Source: an uncultured Clostridia bacterium (GTDB taxonomy: Bacteria; Bacillota; Clostridia; Peptostreptococcales; Anaerovoracaceae). From it: a stretch of 9,707 bases of DNA. Below the pieces are notes generated by a model, which was not told where the DNA came from, searched no databases, and saw nothing but the letters and a program-made list of their open reading frames with translations. Both the position numbers and the translations under genes were made by a program. The stretch covers positions 1 through 9,707 of the forward strand of contig CAKQWL010000100.1 in assembly GCA_934278965.1 (NCBI GenBank). The letters are read 5' to 3'. Positions 1-6,564 of the stretch are shown here, in pieces. The first letter of the stretch is position 1. The number at the start of each line of letters is the position of its first letter.

Positions 1-1
1 G

Positions 2-175
2 GATAGCGGCGCGACCGTCATTGTCATCGAGCATGATTTGGATGTCATCCGCAACGCGGATTTCGTGATTGACATGGGCCCCGGAGGCGGAAGCGCTGGC
101 GGACAAATTGTGGCAAGCGGAACTCCCGCGGAAATTAAGGAAAATAAAAACAGCATCACAGGAAGATATTTGTAA
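2..175 (+). CDS. uvrA: Excinuclease ABC subunit A, C-terminal end (partial)
   Basis: The last 57 codons of UvrA, the DNA-damage sensing ATPase of UvrABC nucleotide excision repair, which acts on DNA in the cytoplasm. The reading frame enters from outside the window. Visible are the end of the second ABC ATPase domain, with [11 protein letters not shown] (the switch/H-loop histidine after the Walker B strand), then [20 protein letters not shown] and the terminal TGRYL, a run of motifs typical of UvrA C-termini. It ends in TAA and is followed by a strong hairpin terminator. It is the only + strand gene and converges on the oxidoreductase operon. Identification is firm from these motifs; nothing can be said of the missing part. 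Confidence 0.95.
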   Translation, partial: DSGATVIVIEHDLDVIRNADFVIDMGPGGGSAGGQIVASGTPAEIKENKNSITGRYL

Positions 176-197
176 TGCTGTGAAATCCGAGGCTCAC

Positions 198-236
198 AAA
201 AAAAGCAGTAAATCCTGAAAAGGATTTACTGCTTTT
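198..236. terminator. Bidirectional intrinsic terminator between uvrA and the oxidoreductase operon
   Basis: A perfect 15-bp inverted repeat (201-215 with 222-236) with a 6-base loop. Read on +, the stem ends in TTTT and serves uvrA. Read on -, the stem is followed by seven T (complement of A198-204) and serves the oxidoreductase operon, whose last stop codon is about 30 bases away. Confidence 0.93.
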
Positions 237-265
237 ATCAAGGATCCCTTCGTATCCATGGAGTG

Positions 266-793
266 TCAGCAAGCAGCCCCTTCCTTCAAACAATCGAGGT
301 TTTTCGGATTGTCGATACCCTTCTTCTTGAAGAACTTTTCAACAGCCTTTGTAATCTCGTCGATTGTGAAGATATCGGTATGAGCGGCCATCGCTCCGAG
401 CATTACAAGGTTTGCTCCTCTTGGGTTTCCAACCTTATGCGCGATTTCGTTAACCGGTACTCTTACCACCTTCACATCGTCACGGATCGGATAATCTTCA
501 GGAACGACACCGGAGTCAACGAACACAACCGCGCCCGGCTTAAGCTCAGGCTGGAAGGTGTCCAGAGAAGGTGTATTCATCGCGCAAAGAATATCCACAT
601 TCCGCAGGAACGGGCTTGCAATCGTCTTGTCATCAAACTTAACGGAACAGTTCGCCGTACCGCCTCTCATCTGGGAGCCGTACGACGGATACCAGGTAAC
701 ATTCTTCCCAAGATCCATTCCCGCCGTCGCGCAGATCATTCCGGTTGTGAGGATTCCCTGTCCGCCGAATCCCGCAAATCTTATTTCAATCAT
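266..793 (-). CDS. 2-oxoacid:ferredoxin oxidoreductase, gamma subunit
   Basis: 175 aa, the gamma subunit (pyruvate/ketoisovalerate oxidoreductase catalytic-domain family) of a four-subunit 2-oxoacid:ferredoxin oxidoreductase. In this family the domain packs against the alpha/beta core and helps form the CoA side of the active site. The N-terminus carries the typical glycine-rich RFAGFGGQG (residues 5-13), followed by YPSYGSQMRGG (about 35-45). Length is normal. The ATG has an AAGGAGG ribosome binding site 8 bases upstream, and the stop codon of the beta subunit lies inside it (TAAGGAGG), so translation is probably coupled. It is the last gene of the operon. The family is certain; the exact substrate (branched-chain 2-oxo acid versus 2-oxoglutarate) is inferred from the alpha subunit only. 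Confidence 0.93.
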   Translation of the reverse strand: MIEIRFAGFGGQGILTTGMICATAGMDLGKNVTWYPSYGSQMRGGTANCSVKFDDKTIASPFLRNVDILCAMNTPSLDTFQPELKPGAVVFVDSGVVPEDYPIRDDVKVVRVPVNEIAHKVGNPRGANLVMLGAMAAHTDIFTIDEITKAVEKFFKKKGIDNPKNLDCLKEGAAC

Positions 794-807
794 TTTTCAC
801 ATCCTCC

Positions 808-1530
808 TTATTTATCGACGAACTCACCCAGCGGGAAGTATTTCGTCGCTTCCGTGTGCATGAATTCCTTGGTTTTAACCGGTGTCATGTGAAGGTTTGT
901 CGGACATGGCGAGAGAATTTCCACCAGCGAAAATCCTTTTCCGTCCATCTGGTTCTGGAGCGCTTTTTTGATCATCGCCTTTGTCTTATTGACAGCGGGA
1001 ACGTCATAGAGTTCTCCGCGGGCAAGATATGTACAGTTGAGCTTTCCGATCAGATCGACAATGTTCAGCACACCGTACCGATCTCCGTCCTTTCCCTTCG
1101 AGGAGGACGCCGTCTTTTCACCCGGAAGCGTCGCCGGAGACATCTGTCCGCCGGTCATCCCGTATACCGTATTGTTCACCACAATGACGGTAATATTGTC
1201 GCCCCGAAGCGCCGCGTGGACCAGTTCGGCTGAACCGATGGAGTACGCCGCACCGTCGCCGACATGTGCAATGACAATTTTATCCGGATTTGCACCCTTT
1301 ACACCGTTTGCCACAGGGATCGGGCGTCCGTGCGCTGCTGTAATCTGATCCACATTCCAGGCATTGCTCGCACTTCCGCCGCAGGCTACATCCCTGACAA
1401 GAATGGTCTTCCCCGCAATGCCGAGTTCTTCGCAGGCCTCTGCCATGAGTCTTATAATAAGGCCATGCCCGCAGCCCTGGCATGAAGGAGCTTCGAAATT
1501 CAAGTATTTCGGTAATCTGATATCTGACAT
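808..1530 (-). CDS. 2-oxoacid:ferredoxin oxidoreductase, beta subunit (thiamine diphosphate binding)
   Basis: 240 aa, beta subunit holding the thiamine diphosphate and the proximal 4Fe-4S cluster. The TPP motif is visible as GDG (91-93) through NN (119-120), followed by TVYGMTGGQ. Four cysteines, C17, C20 (in CQGCGHG), C50 and C209, match the spacing of cluster ligands known in related archaeal enzymes, so the cluster site looks intact. The substrate loop HGRPIPVANGVK (67-78) is conserved. Length is somewhat short, as in the VorB-linked bacterial type. The start has a perfect AAGGAGG 8 bases upstream that overlaps the alpha stop codon (TAAGGAGG). It catalyses decarboxylation of the 2-oxo acid and transfer of electrons through the cluster to the ferredoxin-like subunit. 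Confidence 0.94.
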   Translation of the reverse strand: MSDIRLPKYLNFEAPSCQGCGHGLIIRLMAEACEELGIAGKTILVRDVACGGSASNAWNVDQITAAHGRPIPVANGVKGANPDKIVIAHVGDGAAYSIGSAELVHAALRGDNITVIVVNNTVYGMTGGQMSPATLPGEKTASSSKGKDGDRYGVLNIVDLIGKLNCTYLARGELYDVPAVNKTKAMIKKALQNQMDGKGFSLVEILSPCPTNLHMTPVKTKEFMHTEATKYFPLGEFVDK

Positions 1531-1543
1531 GTTCTGTTCCTCC

Positions 1544-2629
1544 TTACTCTATTAAACTTTTCGCATATTCAATAATCACTACCGGATCCGGAACACGGAA
1601 GAAATCCCCGACAAAGCCTACCGGCACTCTGTGCTTAACTGCAGCCTCCCCATCATCCTTCATCTGACCGAGGATATTTACTTCAACCGTAGCAAACGCC
1701 TTTGCCGCCTTACATTCCTCAAACGCCTTTACCGGGAACGGCCAAAGGGTAATCGGTCGAATCATTCCGAGCTTAAATCCTTCTTCTCTCGCGATATTGA
1801 CACATTCCTTGGCGATTCTGGAGGATGAGCCGTATGCTACCAAAACGACTTCGGCATCTTCTACCTGATAACTTTCCCATCTCTGTTCATTCTCTTCGAT
1901 GGCGGCATACTTATCCCGAAGATAGGTTGGATAATCCGAGTATCCGACTTCTGCCGCAAAGTTCGGGTCCGACATCTTGTAATATATATTCCGAACAGAG
2001 TGTGTGTCTTTCCTCTCCCCGCTTTCATTTCCGCGGACTCTCCACCAGTCGTGCTTGGAGCGGTCTTCCTCAACAAAATCCGGAAGCTCTACCGGCTCCA
2101 TCATCTGTCCGATACCGGCATCCGACGCGATGATTACCGGATGGAGATACTTATCGGCAAGATCAAATGCCAGTTTTGCGATATCCATATTTTCCTGTAC
2201 CGAGTTCGGCGCAAGGACAATCGTTCTGTAGTCGCCGTGTCCGCCGCCGCGTGTCATCTGCCAGTAGTCTCCCTGCCCCATGAAGATGTCGCCGAGACCG
2301 GACCCGATACGCATTACATCGATGATAACGGCCGGAAGATCATTCGCAGCAAGATAAGAGATTCCTTCCTGCTTGAGGGAGTATCCCGGACCGGACGATG
2401 TCGTAAAGGCTCTCGCGCCGGAGGCTGCCGCGCCGTACACCATGTTGATACCGCAAAGCTCCGATTCCGCCTGGATAAAGAACCCGCCGACTTCCGGCAT
2501 TCTTGACGAGAGATACTCTAAGATTTCTGTCTGCGGAGTAATCGGATATCCGCTGTAAAAACGGCACCCTGCTCTCAGGGCCGCTTCCGCAAGAGCTTCG
2601 TTCCCTTTCATCAATACTTTTTCTGCCAT
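1544..2629 (-). CDS. vorB: 2-oxoacid:ferredoxin oxidoreductase, alpha subunit, VorB type
   Basis: 361 aa, alpha subunit of the 2-oxoacid:ferredoxin oxidoreductase complex (pyrimidine-binding plus transketolase C-like domains). YPITPQTEI (28-36) is the family motif, E55-E57 lies where the cofactor-activating glutamate is expected, and TTSSGPG (76-82) follows. The stretch GQGDYWQMTRGGGHGDYR (118-134) is typical of proteins annotated as 3-methyl-2-oxobutanoate dehydrogenase subunit VorB rather than of KorA, which favours branched-chain 2-oxo acids as substrates; this is inference. The C-terminal domain (about 260-350) includes AYGSSSRIAKE and MIRPITLWPFP. It starts 11 bases after the ferredoxin stop, with a GAGGGGAAG ribosome site. 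Product would be acyl-CoA, CO2 and reduced ferredoxin. Confidence 0.93.
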   Translation of the reverse strand: MAEKVLMKGNEALAEAALRAGCRFYSGYPITPQTEILEYLSSRMPEVGGFFIQAESELCGINMVYGAAASGARAFTTSSGPGYSLKQEGISYLAANDLPAVIIDVMRIGSGLGDIFMGQGDYWQMTRGGGHGDYRTIVLAPNSVQENMDIAKLAFDLADKYLHPVIIASDAGIGQMMEPVELPDFVEEDRSKHDWWRVRGNESGERKDTHSVRNIYYKMSDPNFAAEVGYSDYPTYLRDKYAAIEENEQRWESYQVEDAEVVLVAYGSSSRIAKECVNIAREEGFKLGMIRPITLWPFPVKAFEECKAAKAFATVEVNILGQMKDDGEAAVKHRVPVGFVGDFFRVPDPVVIIEYAKSLIE

Positions 2630-2640
2630 TACTTCCCCTC

Positions 2641-2838
2641 CTAGTATATTTCAAATACGAAATCCGGACATGCTCTGTAGCACGATCCGCACTGAATACA
2701 AAGGCTCTCGTCAACACCGATGGTGTCGTAACCGGCCTCCCCGATTTCTCCCGTAAACGCCAGCGCGTCTTTCGGACAGACCTCGATGCAGTAGCCGCAG
2801 CCCTTGCAACGGGTTTTTGTGATGTGCAATGTACTCAA
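2641..2838 (-). CDS. 2 x [4Fe-4S] ferredoxin-like delta subunit of the oxidoreductase
   Basis: 65 aa electron-carrying subunit and first gene of the operon. Two complete cluster motifs are seen: C11-x2-C14-x2-C17-x3-C21-P and C47-x2-C50-x2-C53-x3-C57-P, each ligating one 4Fe-4S cluster by the standard crossed pattern. It passes electrons from the beta-subunit cluster to free ferredoxin. The start codon is TTG: no ATG or GTG fits, and an AAGGAGG lies 9 bases upstream (2848-2854). The N-terminal STLHITKTRCKGC is typical of this subunit, so little or nothing is missing. Promoter and palindromic operator lie about 80 bases upstream. Confidence 0.94.
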   Translation of the reverse strand: MSTLHITKTRCKGCGYCIEVCPKDALAFTGEIGEAGYDTIGVDESLCIQCGSCYRACPDFVFEIY

Positions 2839-2925
2839 TTTCCAAATCCTCCTTACAACATAGTATTTGCGAATTCTCGCCGTTTTTCTCTTCCGATTAC
2901 GGTACAGGTCTTTTTCTGTTTTTGT

Positions 2926-2954
2926 ATTGTATCATAATGTATACATTATGTAAA
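2926..2954 (-). promoter_or_regulatory. Promoter of the oxidoreductase operon
   Basis: On the - strand, TTTACA (2954-2949, 5/6 match to the -35 consensus), a 17-base spacer and TACAAT (2931-2926, 5/6 match to -10). Predicted transcription start is near 2919, giving a leader of about 80 bases before the TTG start. The spacer is almost entirely a perfect palindrome, so the promoter is probably repressor-controlled. Confidence 0.8.
2933..2950. promoter_or_regulatory. 18-bp palindromic operator, probable GntR/FCD site
   Basis: CATAATGTATACATTATG is a perfect 18-bp inverted repeat lying between the -35 and -10 boxes and touching the -35. A similar site (14 of 18 positions) precedes gntR. The central GT...AC symmetry fits operators of the FadR/FCD branch of GntR regulators. 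A dimer bound here would block RNA polymerase. That GntR from 3232-3846 is the binder is inference from proximity and from the second site. Confidence 0.75.
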
Positions 2955-3040
2955 TCATTTTTGTGAAATTTTCGAAAATTCTTTTATATTTAGCTGCCCG
3001 CTTTCTTTTTTCGATAAACCGCGCAGTTTTCGCTCTATAT

Positions 3041-3082
3041 AAAAAGTGTAAGTTCCTTCTTCGCTTTATAGAACCTACACTT
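3041..3082 (-). terminator. Probable intrinsic terminator of gntR
   Basis: A 12-bp stem (3044-3055 with 3071-3082, one G-U pair in the - strand RNA) and a 15-base loop, followed on the - strand by TTTTTATATA. It separates the gntR transcript from the oxidoreductase promoter about 90 bases further on. The long loop makes it weaker than the other terminators in the window. Confidence 0.65.
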
Positions 3083-3132
3083 GTCTTTGAATGCCAATAA
3101 ACGCCGACCAAAAAAGGCACGAAACGCCGAAA

Positions 3133-3167
3133 CGCCCGGGATTGTGCGGTTCGCACAGTCCCGGGCG
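3133..3167. repeat. GC-rich 16-bp hairpin downstream of gntR
   Basis: CGCCCGGGA at 3133-3141 pairs with TCCCGGGCG at 3159-3167. The stem continues inward through one G-T wobble to a 3-base loop, giving 16 pairs in all. No T-run follows directly; on the - strand six T come about 17 bases later (3111-3116). It may protect the gntR mRNA 3' end, assist termination, or be a dispersed palindromic element. Function is not decided by the sequence. Confidence 0.6.
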
Positions 3168-3231
3168 GTCCATTTCATGCCCTCTTTTTCCCATAAGGGT
3201 TTTTTTCGTTCGAATTCGAGTTTCCTTTGGA

Positions 3232-3846
3232 TTATCCCATCCAATGTTTTCGCAGCTGCTTTTTAAATCCCTCCAAATCCCCTGCTTTGATACAGGCGAT
3301 CAAATTCTTATGCTGCTCGTTATACAGACCGGAAGCCTTAAACAGCTCCTCTTCCTCTCCAAGCAGAAACGACGAACTGATTACTTTTTTCAGAAGATAC
3401 TCGATCGTATCGTTGATCTCCTCATTTCCGAGCGCGGTCCTGTAGACCTCATGGAACTTCCTCTGCCATTCCTCGTAGACTTCGTATACTCTGAGCTTCA
3501 GCGCGAGATCCATTTTTTCAACGCATTCCTCCATCTGAGCGACCGCTTCATCGTCAATCTTATCCCAGCCCTTTTCCGCAGCATACACATCGATCAGCGC
3601 AACCAGTTCGTATACATTATCCATCGCTGCCCGATTGATACCCTTTACATAAAACCCCTTTCTCGGCACATTCTCGAGAATGTTATCCGACGCAAGCTGA
3701 ATCAGGGCTTCCCGGATCGGCGTACGGCTGATTCCGATTCTTTCTACCAGAAAAAGTTCCCCGACCTTATCTCCTTCTTTCAGCTCTCCGGTCTGAATCA
3801 TCTTTACAACCTGCTCATATACCTGCTCTGCCAACGATTTAATCAT
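3232..3846 (-). CDS. GntR family transcriptional regulator, FadR/FCD subfamily
   Basis: 204 aa DNA-binding regulator. An N-terminal winged helix (about 4-67) shows ERIGISRTPIREALIQLA (35-52) as the helix-turn-helix and PRKGFYV (61-67) as the wing. A helical FCD ligand domain follows (about 75-200). FCD domains usually bind an organic acid through a metal held by an Asp and His residues. H132 (in KFH), H179 and H201 are at likely ligand positions, but the usual Asp three residues before the first of these appears to be Q128. The ATG has only a weak GGGAG site. It sits immediately upstream of the oxidoreductase operon on the same strand, with shared palindromes at both promoters, so it most likely represses that operon and itself. 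The ligand, perhaps a 2-oxo or branched acid, is unknown. Confidence 0.92.
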   Translation of the reverse strand: MIKSLAEQVYEQVVKMIQTGELKEGDKVGELFLVERIGISRTPIREALIQLASDNILENVPRKGFYVKGINRAAMDNVYELVALIDVYAAEKGWDKIDDEAVAQMEECVEKMDLALKLRVYEVYEEWQRKFHEVYRTALGNEEINDTIEYLLKKVISSSFLLGEEEELFKASGLYNEQHKNLIACIKAGDLEGFKKQLRKHWMG

Positions 3847-3879
3847 TCTGTTTCTTTTCTCCCGCTTCTGCTCTTATGT

Positions 3880-3897
3880 CTTATTGTATACATAATA
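3880..3897. promoter_or_regulatory. Probable autoregulatory GntR operator
   Basis: Aligned on the TGTATACA core (3885-3892), this site matches the perfect operon palindrome at 14 of 18 positions. It lies just downstream of the predicted gntR transcription start (about 3902). A further TGTATA on the - strand (3906-3901) could be an extra half-site. It is well placed for self-repression. Confidence 0.6.
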
Positions 3898-3908
3898 CTC
3901 TATACATC

Positions 3909-3937
3909 ATTCTATGGGATTTCTTTCCAAAAGTCAA
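3909..3937 (-). promoter_or_regulatory. Promoter of gntR
   Basis: On the - strand, TTGACT (3937-3932, 5/6), a 17-base spacer and TAGAAT (3914-3909, 5/6). The -35 overlaps the stop codon of the aldo/keto reductase. The predicted start near 3902 gives a leader of about 55 bases containing the operator-like site. Confidence 0.75.
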
Positions 3938-4722
3938 TCCATTTCAAATTCTTTCGCGACATCCTCCAAAAGCTTTCGGATCGGCAGATGCTGCGGACAG
4001 GAGGCCTCACACTTCCCGCACTTCACACAGTCCGATGCCCGATGACCGGGTACGGCATGCACCACATTATAATAATAATCCGCGTTCCAGTCATGATAAA
4101 GCTGTTTGATATTCATAATAGCGAATAGATCCGGGATCGAAATCTGTTTCGGACATCCGTCCGTGCAGTAGCGGCAGGAAGTACACGGAATCAGATGCTT
4201 GCTGTGGAAGATTTTCTGTACCTTTTCTACAGCCGCCAATTCCTCTTCATTCAGCGGTTTGAAATCCGTCATAAAAGAAATATTATCCTGCACCTGCGCC
4301 AAGCTGCTCATTCCGGACAAAACCATCCTCATACCCGGGAAGCCCGCGGCAAAGCGCAGCGCATAGCTTGCGGCGCTCCCACCGTGCAGCTCCTCCAAAA
4401 CAGCCTTCGCCTCTTCCGGCAGATTGACTAAATTTCCGCCCTTCACCGGTTCCATAACGATTATCGGTTTTCCAAACTTCCGGCACACCTCATAACACTT
4501 CCGACTCTGAACGGCAGGATCGTCGTAATCCACATAATTGAACTGAATCTGCACCACCTCGATCTCCGGATAATCGGTCAAAATCTGTTCCAATACCTCC
4601 GCTCGATCATGAAAAGAAATTCCGACATGGCGGATTTTCCCCTCCGCCTTCAGTTCAAAGGCCGTCTCATAAGCGCGGCATTCCTTAAAATGCGGATAAT
4701 TTCCGGCACCCTGCGCGTGCAT
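3934..4722 (-). CDS. C-terminal fragment of the aldo/keto reductase with two 4Fe-4S motifs
   Basis: 262 aa from an ATG that is an internal methionine in intact homologues, beginning MHAQG with the catalytic histidine as H2. It holds the rest of the barrel (KIRHVGISFHD, VVQIQFNYVD, IIVMEPVKGG, RMVLSGMSS), then C180-x2-C183-x2-C186-x3-C190-P and C232-x2-C235-x2-C238-x3-C242-P. The TGATG overlap could allow reinitiation after the first piece. Whether two separately made halves would assemble is unknown. Confidence 0.75.
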   Translation of the reverse strand: MHAQGAGNYPHFKECRAYETAFELKAEGKIRHVGISFHDRAEVLEQILTDYPEIEVVQIQFNYVDYDDPAVQSRKCYEVCRKFGKPIIVMEPVKGGNLVNLPEEAKAVLEELHGGSAASYALRFAAGFPGMRMVLSGMSSLAQVQDNISFMTDFKPLNEEELAAVEKVQKIFHSKHLIPCTSCRYCTDGCPKQISIPDLFAIMNIKQLYHDWNADYYYNVVHAVPGHRASDCVKCGKCEASCPQHLPIRKLLEDVAKEFEMD

Positions 4723-5042
4723 CAGATAAAATCAAAGTAATCGACACCGCAGATTTCCAGCTGACTCTCAAAGAACGGCCGGATATCCTTCTCCGTTTTG
4801 AAGAAATTGGTCGTCAGCTTGTCCGTCAAAAGATAGCGATCCCGCGGATACCGACTGGTAAGACAGGTTTTCACCGCCTTTTCACTCATTCCCTGAAGAT
4901 AACCGTGCGCCGTATCAAAATAATTAAACCCGGCATCCAAAAAGGCATCTACCATACGATTCATTTCTTCCGTGTCCACCTGACCGTCTTTCATCGGCAG
5001 ACGCATGCAGCCGAAGCCAAAATTTCCTTTCATTTTCTCCAT
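4722..5042 (-). CDS. N-terminal fragment of the aldo/keto reductase
   Basis: 106 aa covering the first barrel strands. Catalytic D43 (in YFDTAHGY), Y48 and K75 (in LLTDKL) are present, but the frame stops just before the catalytic histidine. Start chosen at the ATG with GGGAG five to six bases upstream; a second ATG three codons on (M4) is also possible. Alone it cannot form a full TIM barrel. Its TGA overlaps the ATG of the downstream piece (TGATG). Confidence 0.75.
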   Translation of the reverse strand: MEKMKGNFGFGCMRLPMKDGQVDTEEMNRMVDAFLDAGFNYFDTAHGYLQGMSEKAVKTCLTSRYPRDRYLLTDKLTTNFFKTEKDIRPFFESQLEICGVDYFDFI

Positions 5043-5056
5043 ACATTACCACTCCC

Positions 5057-6481
5057 TTACTCTTCTCCATACCGTTTCGACGGATGATAACACAAAAGTG
5101 CCGTAAAAATCAACAGCGCTGTCACCGACAGACTAATCGGATACGCCGTCATGATTGTCCTGAAGGTCCTGCTTTGCGGAAAGACCAGCTGAATCCACGC
5201 AATCCGAACGCCGCAGACACCGATCATGGTCAGGACCGCCGGAACCAGCGAAATCCCGAAGCCGCGCAGATATCCGGACATCACCTCATAGAGCAGTCTG
5301 AACGAGTGCGACAGCATGATCATCATCAGTCGGATATACCCGATTGCCACGACCTCCGGATCGGTGTTGAAAATCGCCAGAAGCGACCGCCCGAAGAATA
5401 GAATGATGCTGATTGCCGCCGCCACAGCAATGATCCCCTCTATCAGACAAAGCGCCAGGGTTTTTCTGCAGCGCCGCAGATCCCCCGCCCCAAAATTCTG
5501 TCCGACAAAAGTCGTGCAGGCCTGTGAGAACGAGTTCAAAATATCATAAGTAAGAATCTCGATATTAAAGGCTGCACTGGATGCCGCCATTACCACTGTC
5601 CCGAGACTGTTGATCGCGGACTGAATCACAATATTGGAAAGCGAAAAAACCGCACTCTGAATTCCCGCGGGCAGGCCGATTCGAAGCATTCTTTTAAGAA
5701 TTTCCGCATCAATCCTCAGCAGCCTTGGTTCGAGATGAATCGCCCGCGATGTCCTCCGAAGTCTCCGATAAAGCAAAGCCGCACTGACCGCGTTGGAGAT
5801 CACCGTCGCGATGGCGACACCGTTCACCGTCATATGAAGCACCGCCACAAAGAACAGATTGAGAAGCACATTCAAGACTCCGGACGCTGCAAGTGCGATC
5901 AGCGGGATCTTCGTTTCTCCTATACTCCGGAAAATAGCGGCCTCAAAGTTATAAAGCAGTATGACCGGCATTCCGGCCAGGTAGATCCGCAGATACAAAA
6001 GCGCCAACGGAAATACATCATCCGGTACATTGAGCAGCCCCAGCAGCGGCGCCGCAATCAGCTCGCCCGCAAGGGCCACGAGAATCCCTCCGAGGACCGA
6101 TACCAGCACAGAAGTATGTACTGCTTTCCTTACGGTCTCTTCGTCTCCGCGCCCGATCGCATGTGCAATAACGACATTGCTCCCCAGCGCAATTCCGATA
6201 AACAAATTGACAAGCAGTCCGATGATCGGGCTGTTTGCTCCTACGGCGGCAACTGCCGCGGTTCGCTGCGCGCCGGTAAAATTGCCGACCACCGCGACAT
6301 CCGACGCATTAAAAAGCTGTTCCAGAATCGCGGTTGCCGCGACCGGCATCGCAAACTTCGGCAGCTCCTTCCAGATCGAGCCGTGAAGCATGTCCAGCTG
6401 GTTTTTGCTTCCAGATCCGCCTTTTTCCCCGGACCCTTCGGTCCCATTTTTGATTTCCTCTTTTTCTTTCTCCTTCTCCAT
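5057..6481 (-). CDS. MATE family multidrug/toxin efflux transporter
   Basis: 474 aa inner-membrane antiporter that exports drugs or metabolites in exchange for Na+ or H+; substrate not predictable. The hydrophobic pattern fits the usual 12 helices in two halves, with family sequences FAMPVAATAILEQLFNASDV (43-62), VVGNFTGA, GANSPIIGLL, GIALGSNVVIAHAIGRGDEE in the first half and IGLPAGIQSAVFSLSNIVIQ in the second. The N-terminus is odd: about 30 very charged, Gly/Lys/Glu-rich residues before the usual start of the domain at MLHGSIWKEL. The ATG at 6481 is nevertheless supported by AGGGG about 6 bases upstream. The aldo/keto reductase follows in the same likely operon. Confidence 0.93.
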   Translation of the reverse strand: MEKEKEKEEIKNGTEGSGEKGGSGSKNQLDMLHGSIWKELPKFAMPVAATAILEQLFNASDVAVVGNFTGAQRTAAVAAVGANSPIIGLLVNLFIGIALGSNVVIAHAIGRGDEETVRKAVHTSVLVSVLGGILVALAGELIAAPLLGLLNVPDDVFPLALLYLRIYLAGMPVILLYNFEAAIFRSIGETKIPLIALAASGVLNVLLNLFFVAVLHMTVNGVAIATVISNAVSAALLYRRLRRTSRAIHLEPRLLRIDAEILKRMLRIGLPAGIQSAVFSLSNIVIQSAINSLGTVVMAASSAAFNIEILTYDILNSFSQACTTFVGQNFGAGDLRRCRKTLALCLIEGIIAVAAAISIILFFGRSLLAIFNTDPEVVAIGYIRLMMIMLSHSFRLLYEVMSGYLRGFGISLVPAVLTMIGVCGVRIAWIQLVFPQSRTFRTIMTAYPISLSVTALLIFTALLCYHPSKRYGEE

Positions 6482-6564
6482 AAAATCCCCTGCCTTTTTT
6501 GTTGTTTCAAAAAATGATAAAAGCTTTCCTCGATAACAATCGTCGACAAAATTTTTTCCGACCT

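Larger units (their letters stand above)
2839..3231. other. 393-bp gene-free region between gntR and the oxidoreductase operon
   Basis: Holds, in - strand order, a GC-rich hairpin (3133-3167), the probable gntR terminator (3041-3082), an AT-rich stretch, the operon promoter with its operator (2926-2954) and an 80-base leader. Open frames in it are short and lack convincing starts. No riboswitch fold was recognised in the leader. Confidence 0.7.
3934..5042 (-). pseudogene. Fe-S aldo/keto reductase, interrupted by a single-base frameshift
   Basis: Together the two frames make one normal ferredoxin-fused aldo/keto reductase of about 369 aa: a TIM-barrel NAD(P)H-dependent oxidoreductase followed by two 4Fe-4S motifs. 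The first frame reads VDYFDFI then stops at 4722; one extra T in the short T run at 4728-4731 would give DFYLMHAQG, the usual family sequence, and restore the rest. It is therefore either a real one-base deletion, a sequencing error, or less likely a slippage site. It follows the MATE gene by 14 bases, whose stop overlaps the ribosome site (TAAGGGAG), so both are probably co-transcribed. Substrate unknown. Confidence 0.8.

Noticed and set aside
2839..2919. Riboswitch or T-box in the oxidoreductase leader
   Set aside because: The leader is only about 80 bases and no conserved core, specifier loop or terminator/antiterminator pair was seen.
3091..4128. 345-codon + strand open frame
   Set aside because: It lies antisense to the clear GntR gene and its promoter, has no ribosome site, and its composition is that of a reverse-strand shadow.
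5735..6517. 260-codon + strand open frame
   Set aside because: Antisense to the MATE gene; rich in Arg, His and Gln as expected from reverse complement of a hydrophobic protein gene.
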